Of a stretch of DNA of 45,024 bases, positions 39,242 through 45,024 are shown piece after piece (the first letter of the stretch is position 1; every line of letters starts with the position of its first letter). The DNA lies in NCBI GenBank assembly GCA_046538945.1, contig JBKHHW010000006.1:1-45024 (forward strand), read 5' to 3'. Origin of the DNA: JAEZKC01 sp046538945. Lineage in GTDB: Bacteria; Fibrobacterota; Chitinivibrionia; Chitinivibrionales; Chitinispirillaceae. Below the pieces are notes generated by a model. The model worked only from the letters and a program-made list of their open reading frames with translations. It was not told the DNA's origin and searched no databases. The position numbers were made by a program, and so were the translations under genes.

Positions 39242-40029
39242 TTCACATCAACCCGCTCAAAAACTCTGGAAATTGCAGTTGCATGGCCGGTGTCATCATC
39301 AACATCTATGATGACGCCGTTTATCATGGGATTGTCGTCTGCAGGTTCAAATCGGACATAGGTCTGGAGGATGAATTTTCTGACAACTCCTTCAGGCTTC
39401 ATTCCAATAATCGATCTTTCCGGACCAGTCATGCCTACATCCGTAATGAAAGCAGTACCTTTGGGCAGAATCCGTTCATCAGCAGTCTGCACATGTGTAT
39501 GAGTTCCAACGACCGCACTCGCCAGGCCGTCGACATGCCAGGCAAAAGCAGCCTTTTCGCTCGATGCCTCTGCATGTATATCGACAAAAACAATTGGTGT
39601 ATGCTGTCGCAGTTCATTGATCGCCTCCGTGCCCATGCGAAATGGGCAGTCAAGTGCTTCATGAATGAATGTGCGTCCCATGAGGTTGACAACACCGATT
39701 TTCCGGCCATCGGGAAGTGTGAACAGAGTAGAGCCGTGTCCCACATTTCCCGGCGGATAGTTCAGCGGTCTCAGTACAGGAGCCTCACTCATGAAGGAGT
39801 AATCTTTGTCCGCAACGGAAAAGGAGTGATTCCCGCCGGTTATGACACTCATCCCGTACTTGCGCAGCTTCCTGTATAGGTTTTTTGTAAGCCCCCGACC
39901 TCCGGCGGCATTCTCTCCATTGCCGATGCAGATATCCACCTGACTTTCTTCAATAAGAGAGGAGAGCCTCTCAGCGAGGGCTCTCCTTCCGGCAGTTCCG
40001 AAAATATCACCTATGAAAAGTATTCTCAT
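39238..40029 (-). CDS. YmdB-type metallophosphoesterase (TIGR00282)
   Basis: A 263-residue metal-dependent phosphodiesterase. It begins MRILFIGDIFG with the first Asp, then GNGENAAGGRGLT, GGNHSF, DIHAEASSEK and GTHTHVQTADE, the complete signature of the family containing Bacillus YmdB and Deinococcus DR1281. YmdB hydrolyses 2',3'-cyclic nucleotides and cAMP and affects biofilm and RNA decay. Directly coupled to RNase Y here (1-bp overlap), as in many bacteria, supporting an RNA-related role. Overlaps xseA by 4 bp. Confidence 0.9.
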   Translation of the reverse strand: MRILFIGDIFGTAGRRALAERLSSLIEESQVDICIGNGENAAGGRGLTKNLYRKLRKYGMSVITGGNHSFSVADKDYSFMSEAPVLRPLNYPPGNVGHGSTLFTLPDGRKIGVVNLMGRTFIHEALDCPFRMGTEAINELRQHTPIVFVDIHAEASSEKAAFAWHVDGLASAVVGTHTHVQTADERILPKGTAFITDVGMTGPERSIIGMKPEGVVRKFILQTYVRFEPADDNPMINGVIIDVDDDTGHATAISRVFERVDVK

Positions 40030-41606
40030 TATTTAGCGAATTCTGTGAATCTGCTTTCGCGGATGATTGTTACCTTTATCTGGCCCGGATACTCCATCTC
40101 GTCCTGGATCTTGAGCGAAATCTGCCCGGCCAGCTCCTGAGCCTGAGCATCATTTATGGTTTCCGGCTCAACCATGACTCTGATTTCACGCCCGGCCTGA
40201 ATGACGTAGGCCTTCTGTACACCCCTGAAGGAGTCAGCAATTTCTTCCAGTTTGGTAAGTCTGTTGATGTAATTTGAAAGAGTCTCTCGCCGTACTCCGG
40301 GACGGGTACTGCTGATTGTATCTGCCGCCTGAATGAGAATGGGGTAGAGGGATATAGGGGCCACATCCTCGTGGTGAGCCGCAATAGCGTTGCAGATGAC
40401 TTCGTTTTCACCCGCTTTGGCGGCCATTTCGGCACCGAGTTCGGAGTGAGTACCTTCGGTTTCCCGGTCAATCGCCTTACCGATGTCGTGAAGCAGACCG
40501 GCCCGAATTGCCGTTTTGGGATCGAGACCAAGCTCCGTTGCCATCAATCCGGCCAGAATAGCTACTTCCTTACTGTGCTGAAGAACATTCTGCCCGTAGG
40601 AGGTGCGGTATTTCAAACGGCCCAGCATATCGACTGTTTTTGGCTTGAGACCATGAACATCCAGCTCGAAAATGATCTCTTCGGCAGCTTCCTTCATGAT
40701 TTTTTCGAGTTCTTTTTCGCTTTTCTTGATAAGCTCCTCGATGCGCCCCGGATGAATCCTTCCATCCGTGATCAACTTCTCCAGTGCCAACCGGGCAATT
40801 TCGCGGCGGATCGGGTCGAAGCCGGAAAGTATAACCGCTTCCGGGGTGTCATCCACGATCACATCTATGCCGGTAGCCTCTTCAAATGAGCGGATATTTC
40901 TACCCTCGCGGCCAATGATCCTGCCCTTCATCTCATCACTGGGCAGATGCACCACGGAAACCGTCGATTCCACAGTCGTGTCGGCTGCACATCTCTGAAT
41001 GGACTGGACGATTATTTCCTTGGCTTCTTTCTCAGCTTCTGATTTGGCCTGATCCTTAATTTCTTTAATCATCTGGGCACATTCATAACGCACCTGACCC
41101 TCAAGGTTCTCCAGAAGCAGTTTCTTAGCTTCTTCCTGAGTCATGTGGGAGATCTTCTCCAGTTTTTCATTCTCCAGTGAGATGAGGCGGCTTAACTCGT
41201 TGTCTTTGGTTCGCAGGGTTTTTTCTTTTGAATTGAGGAAGCTTTCCCGGGCATTGAACTCAGATTCTCTTTTCGATATAAGTTCCTCGCGCCTCTTGAC
41301 TTCCAGATCTGATTCCTTGATGCGCTGCTGTTCCTGGCGAAGCTGGTCGCGAGTCCTGTTCGTTTCCCGCTCGAAATCGGTTTTTGCTTTGAACCACTCG
41401 TCCTTAGCTTCCAGAATGGCCGTTTTTTTCTTGAGTTCAGCTTCGTTTTTCGCTTCTTTGAGGATTATGTCAGCTTCTCTTTGAAGCTCCTCCTCGTGCT
41501 TTCTTTTGAAATTCCTATCGGTGATAATGCGCCAGAAGAAGCCACCTGTAAAGCCCAGTGCGCAACTTATCACACCGATAAGTATTAAAATGTAGGGGAA
41601 TCCCAT
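40029..41606 (-). CDS. rny: Ribonuclease Y
   Basis: A 525-residue membrane-anchored endoribonuclease that starts mRNA decay. Residues 4-25 form the single transmembrane helix; 30-210 are a long charged coiled coil; a KH domain at about 218-280 has GRIIGREGRNIRSFEEATG; the HD domain has H344 (VLQHSKEVA) and the catalytic pair H373-D374 (LLHDIGKA), with HHEDV later. All domains are intact and length is standard. AGGAGG stands 7 nt before the ATG. A 200-bp structured leader separates it from zapA. Confidence 0.96.
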   Translation of the reverse strand: MGFPYILILIGVISCALGFTGGFFWRIITDRNFKRKHEEELQREADIILKEAKNEAELKKKTAILEAKDEWFKAKTDFERETNRTRDQLRQEQQRIKESDLEVKRREELISKRESEFNARESFLNSKEKTLRTKDNELSRLISLENEKLEKISHMTQEEAKKLLLENLEGQVRYECAQMIKEIKDQAKSEAEKEAKEIIVQSIQRCAADTTVESTVSVVHLPSDEMKGRIIGREGRNIRSFEEATGIDVIVDDTPEAVILSGFDPIRREIARLALEKLITDGRIHPGRIEELIKKSEKELEKIMKEAAEEIIFELDVHGLKPKTVDMLGRLKYRTSYGQNVLQHSKEVAILAGLMATELGLDPKTAIRAGLLHDIGKAIDRETEGTHSELGAEMAAKAGENEVICNAIAAHHEDVAPISLYPILIQAADTISSTRPGVRRETLSNYINRLTKLEEIADSFRGVQKAYVIQAGREIRVMVEPETINDAQAQELAGQISLKIQDEMEYPGQIKVTIIRESRFTEFAK

Positions 41607-41803
41607 CGAAACCTCCTGAAATGGTTATGCATCAGTTAATGTATATTGAACATCCGAACGATCGGATCAGTTTTTCCTGCGAACTATATACTGCGTTCCG
41701 GAAAATCCGGAACCGGGCGAATAAATGGCTAGAGCGATTGCGTACGGTTCAGCAGAACCACAGGCGTGGGGAGAAATGGAAGGCAAAGGCCGGATGAAAG
41801 AGG
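41607..41803 (-). other. Structured non-coding gap between zapA and rny
   Basis: These 197 bp contain no gene but several stem-loops: TTCCGGA/TCCGGAA with a 3-nt loop (41696-41712), ATCCGA/TCGGAT with a 4-nt loop (41652-41667) and GGTTC/GAACC (about 41737-41750). A CCTGTG/CGCAGG pairing could close a larger structure. It may be the rny 5' leader or a small RNA. The 6S RNA gene sits next to zapA in many bacteria, so 6S is one candidate, but its hallmark bulge was not convincingly recognised. Confidence 0.35.
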
Positions 41804-42100
41804 TTATGCCTGAAGGAGCGATTCAATCTTTTGCGAAAGTGATTCGATTCTGTCCTGGTATTCCTTCAGTTTCTTCATATCCTCTTCGTATTTAGCTTTG
41901 GTCTCGAACAGTTCACCTGCGATATTCAATGCAGACAGAACTGCGATTTTCAGATTATCCCGAGAAGCGGTAAGCTCATTCAGTTCCGCTATTTTGGAAT
42001 TAACATACTGAGCAACCCGTTTGGTTGTTTCTGTATCCACATCACCTTTAATGGAATATTCGACCCCAAAGATTACCACCCGAATACTCTCCGAGCTCAT
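41804..42100 (-). CDS. zapA: Cell division protein ZapA
   Basis: A 98-residue FtsZ-ring-associated protein. Features are IRVVIFGVEYSIKGDVDTE, the beta-hairpin start typical of ZapA, then VAQYVNSKIAELNE and LKIAVLSALNIAGELFE, and a C-terminal coiled coil (KAKYEEDMKKLKEYQDRIE) used for dimerisation. It crosslinks FtsZ filaments at midcell. ATG 42100 is used; an in-frame GTG at 42112 lies within the likely ribosome site (GGGGGT). It is located 26 bp after the ZapB-like gene. Confidence 0.88.
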   Translation of the reverse strand: MSSESIRVVIFGVEYSIKGDVDTETTKRVAQYVNSKIAELNELTASRDNLKIAVLSALNIAGELFETKAKYEEDMKKLKEYQDRIESLSQKIESLLQA

Positions 42101-42126
42101 AGGTACCCCCACCCGCTCTATTTCAG

Positions 42127-42390
42127 TTACTGCACTGATTCCAGTTTGCTCAGTAACCCCTGTATTCGTTCTGCCGCGGAATTAATTTTTTCCTGATTTC
42201 CGTCGGCATCCGCCCTCAGTGACTCAAGCTGTGATGAAAGATTCTGATTCTCACTCTCCAACTCGGCAATTCGGGCATTCGACTGCTCCAATGACTGCTG
42301 AATACGAGTTTTTTCATCCTTGTACTCTTCAAGCATCATCAGAAGCATTTCAATTTTATCTTCTAACTGCGAAAGTAATTCAATCGACAA
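42127..42390 (-). CDS. Coiled-coil ZapB-like cell division protein
   Basis: An 87-residue protein that is almost entirely coiled coil: a run of heptads from LLSQLEDKIEMLLMMLEEYK through NARIAELESENQNLSSQLESL to a C-terminal ERIQGLLSKLESV. It begins like ZapB (ELLSQLEDKI) and lies directly upstream of zapA, a common arrangement in bacteria outside the enterics. ZapB links FtsZ rings to the chromosome terminus through ZapA. Coiled coils resemble one another, so the assignment leans on position. Confidence 0.75.
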   Translation of the reverse strand: MSIELLSQLEDKIEMLLMMLEEYKDEKTRIQQSLEQSNARIAELESENQNLSSQLESLRADADGNQEKINSAAERIQGLLSKLESVQ

Positions 42391-42579
42391 AATCTGCTCC
42401 CTTCTTTGAATCTATCTTTAAAACCGAGCCCCGTTTAACAAGGCCAGGCGCTCTTTCCGGTCCGAGAGATTGGAGCCGGTGTTAAATCTATAAAAAAAGC
42501 AATATAAAGAATATATACTAAAGGTCGTCATTTGACAATAATGACCTGAATAAAAGTGTATATAGTTATAAATCCATGC
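42391..42579 (-). other. pheT to zapB-like intergenic region
   Basis: This 189-bp AT-rich gap holds the promoter described separately and a small hairpin at 42527-42545 just after pheT. The remaining leader of the ZapB-like gene shows no riboswitch or T-box that could be recognised. Confidence 0.55.
42510..42538 (-). promoter_or_regulatory. sigma70-type promoter for the zapB-like/zapA unit
   Basis: On the minus strand TTGTCA (42533-42538) and TATATT (42510-42515) are spaced by 17 bp. The transcript would begin near 42503 and run about 110 nt before the ZapB-like ATG at 42390. The -35 element lies in the loop of an imperfect hairpin (arms GTCATT 42527-42532 and AATGAC 42540-42545) that may also end pheT transcription. 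Confidence 0.6.
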
Positions 42580-44979
42580 TCAGCTTCGAAGAACAGCCTG
42601 ATGTTTTTTCTCCATTACGGCCAGTATCCGATCGCAGATCTGCTCCACATCACTGTCACTGAGAGTCTTTTCCGAAGACCGGAATTCAACAGAAAAGGTG
42701 ACGCTCTTACGTCCAGAGCCGAGTTTCTCTCCCCGGTATACGTCGAAAGGCTCAACACACTGCACCAGATCCGAAAGGTCTTGGATCTCCTTTTTAACAG
42801 TATCTGAGGACAGCTCTTCAGGCATGACAAAACTGAAATCCCGTTCCAGCGCAGGGAATTTCGGCAATGGTTTGTATTCCGGAAGGACTTTCTGAGCCGT
42901 AAGCCAGGACGTCAGATCCAGCTCTGCATAGAAGACATCGCTTTTTATGTCGAAAAACTGGCATGCTTTCTCCGATACTCGCCCCAGAGTTCCGGAAATA
43001 CCTAAATTCCCGCAAACAGAAGCAGCTTCGGTTCCAAACAGGGGAGTGGAGGTTTCAAGACGGCTGAATGTCAGTTCTCCCATCTTGCAGTGAGCCGCAA
43101 AAGCCTCAAGAATTCCCTTGAGAACAAAAAAGTCAACCGCAAGGGGTGTGCTGTTCCATGCCTGTTGAAGGTATTTGCCCTCAATAATTATGGCCAGAAC
43201 TTCCCGTTCTACGGCTAATCCTGATTCTTTATCCGGCTCGAATACCTTCCCGATCTCAAACAAGCGGTTGTTTTGGTTTTTCCGGTTCAGGTTGTAAGCC
43301 ACTGTCTCCAGCATATTTGCGGCCAAAGTGGTGCGCATCTCAGCCATATCGGGGCTGAGTGGGTTAAGCAGCTTCACCGGTTCCGTTGAGGGGGTCAGAA
43401 GAGCGCGCCTGGCCTCCGAAACAAGGCTGTTAGTCACAATTTCGTTTAACCCGAAATAACACAATGCATTGCGCGCATTGTCCCGGTTTAGCTCCACAAC
43501 CGCAGGGCTCTTGTCCAGAGAAACTTCCGCCGTGTGTGCAGTGGGGATGTTGTCGTATCCGTAGAGACGTCCCACTTCTTCGACCAGATCAACTTCCTCG
43601 GTGACGTCGTGTCTGAACAAGGGAACTATACACTGGATTTCATCCTCTGAAACGGTCGTGCATTGCATTCCCAGAGAAGAAAGATAGGTCGTTATCTGAT
43701 CAACGGTGAATTCAACCCCAAGGAGCCTACTGGCTCTGAATGGTCTGAGGGATATCTTCTTTTCTGAGAACGGCTCAGGGTACTTATCGATTCGCCCGGC
43801 TGAAACTGTTCCTCCGGCAAGTTCGCGCATGAGTTCCGCAGCCGTATCCAACGCATCCTCAAGACCTTGTGCGGGATCCACACCGCGTTCGAACCTGTAG
43901 GACGAATCTGTTGAAAGGCCCAGCCGCTTGGAAGTCTTGCGTACCCCTATCTGTTCAAAGAACGCACATTCCAGAAACACGTCTTCAGTAGTCTGGGTGA
44001 TTTCCGATCCGGCCCCGCCCATGATACCCGCCAGGGCAACCGGCCGTTTGCCGTCGCAGATAAGCAGATCCTCAGGAAGCAGCTTTCTTTCGATATCATC
44101 CAGAGTAGTAAAGGTAGTGGTTTCCTGACTGCCGGCGGTACGGACGATTATCTTGCGATCCTCTAAAGTATTGTAATCGAAGGCGTGCATGGGCTGGCCG
44201 TACTGCAGAAGAATATAATTGGTGATATCAACCACATTGTTGATTGGACGTAATCCAGCCAGGGTAAGCCGACGCTGCATCCAGCTTGGGGAGGGGCCGA
44301 TTTTCACTCCGCGCACCAGTCTGCCCATGTAACGGGGATTGCGTTCAGGCGATTCAATTTCCACTGAAATTGCGTTTTCGACAGGGTCGTCGCTTTTCTC
44401 CTGAGGCCTGCGTGCTGCAGCTTTCAAAGGAAGATTGTACCGGGCGCAGACCTCCCGCGCAACACCGATCACACTTAGACAATCACCCCTGTCCGGTGTA
44501 ATTTCTATTTCAATTACGGCATCATCGGGATAATACTTCGACAGTTGCTCACCTATTTTGTATTCCGGGGGCAAAGAAAGTATTCCGCTGTGTTCATCGG
44601 AAATTCCCAGCTCATCTTCCGCACAAAGCATTCCGCTGGATTCGATTCCGCGGATTTTGGCTTTGCGGATAGTGAAATCTTCAGCCAGTTTGGTCCCAAG
44701 GGTGGCGAATGCCGAAAGCATTCCGGCTGTCACATTGGGTGCGCCGCAAACGACTTGAAACTCCTCACCCGAACCATCATCCACCCTGCACAAGCTGAGC
44801 CTGTCGGCATTGGGATGGGGTTCAACGGAGGTCACCCGTGCCACTTTGACCCCCTCGGGTATACTGAGCTCGGTTACCGAGGCCACCTCCAGGCCTGCAC
44901 TGGTGAGAGCTTCCGCGACCTCCCGGGCAGGCAAGTCGATATCTACAAAATCTTTAAGCCAGCTGTAAACTATTTTCAT
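42580..44979 (-). CDS. pheT: Phenylalanine--tRNA ligase beta subunit
   Basis: A 799-residue subunit with full bacterial architecture. It starts MKIVYSWLKDFVDIDLPA, has a tRNA-binding OB domain with EPHPNADRLSLCRV and VVCGAPNV, the B3/4 editing domain, the B5 domain, the catalytic-like fold with MRTTLAANMLETVAYNLNR, and the C-terminal ferredoxin-fold anticodon-binding domain (FPALERDFSFVM, then VTFSVEFRSSEKTLSD). With PheS it charges tRNA-Phe and its editing site removes mischarged Tyr. pheS should lie just beyond the right edge of the window. Start supported by homology to the family opening. Confidence 0.96.
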   Translation of the reverse strand: MKIVYSWLKDFVDIDLPAREVAEALTSAGLEVASVTELSIPEGVKVARVTSVEPHPNADRLSLCRVDDGSGEEFQVVCGAPNVTAGMLSAFATLGTKLAEDFTIRKAKIRGIESSGMLCAEDELGISDEHSGILSLPPEYKIGEQLSKYYPDDAVIEIEITPDRGDCLSVIGVAREVCARYNLPLKAAARRPQEKSDDPVENAISVEIESPERNPRYMGRLVRGVKIGPSPSWMQRRLTLAGLRPINNVVDITNYILLQYGQPMHAFDYNTLEDRKIIVRTAGSQETTTFTTLDDIERKLLPEDLLICDGKRPVALAGIMGGAGSEITQTTEDVFLECAFFEQIGVRKTSKRLGLSTDSSYRFERGVDPAQGLEDALDTAAELMRELAGGTVSAGRIDKYPEPFSEKKISLRPFRASRLLGVEFTVDQITTYLSSLGMQCTTVSEDEIQCIVPLFRHDVTEEVDLVEEVGRLYGYDNIPTAHTAEVSLDKSPAVVELNRDNARNALCYFGLNEIVTNSLVSEARRALLTPSTEPVKLLNPLSPDMAEMRTTLAANMLETVAYNLNRKNQNNRLFEIGKVFEPDKESGLAVEREVLAIIIEGKYLQQAWNSTPLAVDFFVLKGILEAFAAHCKMGELTFSRLETSTPLFGTEAASVCGNLGISGTLGRVSEKACQFFDIKSDVFYAELDLTSWLTAQKVLPEYKPLPKFPALERDFSFVMPEELSSDTVKKEIQDLSDLVQCVEPFDVYRGEKLGSGRKSVTFSVEFRSSEKTLSDSDVEQICDRILAVMEKKHQAVLRS

Positions 44980-44984
44980 AAGAG

Positions 44985-45024
44985 ACGTTGTCCGTTTACC
45001 GTTTACCGTTTACCGTTGTCCGTT
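44985..45024. repeat. Heptamer tandem repeat, truncated by the window edge
   Basis: Three perfect copies of CCGTTTA (44992-44998, 44999-45005, 45006-45012) are flanked by variant units ACGTTGT and CCGTTGT and a partial unit at the end. The repeat sits just upstream of the pheT start, probably between pheS and pheT, and may continue beyond the window. Confidence 0.85.

Noticed and set aside
41652..41680. Hairpin followed by T5 on the plus strand, resembling a terminator
   Set aside because: No plus-strand gene lies upstream to be terminated; it is more simply part of the structured gap before rny.
1..45024. tRNA, rRNA, CRISPR, insertion sequences or prophage genes
   Set aside because: Scanned for T-loop-like words, regularly spaced repeats and transposase or integrase motifs; the few GTTCGA words fall within coding genes and no cloverleaf could be formed.

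Overview
The window reads as a chromosomal segment of a Gram-negative bacterium of roughly 50% G+C. Evidence for an outer membrane is three predicted exported beta-barrel proteins, a periplasmic-type thioredoxin and MltG. The mix of NifU, RNase Y, ZapA, a TIGR03960/DUF2344 radical SAM fusion and a sigma54-type promoter does not fix the phylum. An FCB-like or Fibrobacterota-like lineage is only a weak guess. No tRNA, rRNA, CRISPR array, transposase or phage gene was seen.

Layout. (1) 1-5563: nifU and a DHH phosphoesterase on the minus strand, then a calcineurin-type phosphoesterase and a large B12-binding radical SAM protein on plus. (2) 5564-7737: a DUF1328 membrane peptide, a small exported protein and a two-domain rhodanese on minus, divergent from a hemerythrin gene that has a good -24/-12 (sigma54) promoter match. 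(3) 8014-25993: an 18-gene, one-strand, tightly overlapping locus for an unknown glycan or glycoside. (4) 25995-31162: a minus-strand run of envelope and stress genes (MgtC-like, two beta-barrels, SDR, basic membrane peptide, a second DUF1328 peptide, YihY, NudC, DUF4235-like). (5) 31405-36526: mltG, a beta-barrel protein, an exported thioredoxin, a U32 peptidase-family protein and citrate synthase on plus. (6) 36592-44979: a minus-strand housekeeping block read in the order pheT, zapB-like, zapA, rny, ymdB-like, xseA, xseB, ispA, then a CorA/ZntB C-terminal remnant.

The 18-gene locus is the main attraction. It encodes two nucleotide-sugar epimerases, an MDR dehydrogenase plus a Gfo/Idh/MocA oxidoreductase, six GT-B glycosyltransferases (two GT4-like and four CgeB-like paralogues), a sugar nucleotidyltransferase, a PIG-L deacetylase, a FemAB/CelD-type acyltransferase, a histidine phosphatase, a phosphoribosyltransferase/APH-like fusion, a methyltransferase, a 95-residue protein of unknown role, and a glycoside-hydrolase-like protein whose TIM-barrel halves are in swapped order. 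No flippase, polymerase, ABC exporter or lipid-carrier initiating transferase is present. A soluble, decorated oligosaccharide or pseudo-oligosaccharide is therefore at least as plausible as a capsule. Start-to-stop overlaps across nearly the whole run argue for one transcript, probably from an extended -10 promoter near 7916-7924.

Functions are assigned by recognising motifs and family-typical sequence by eye. No database search was run, so family names are from memory.
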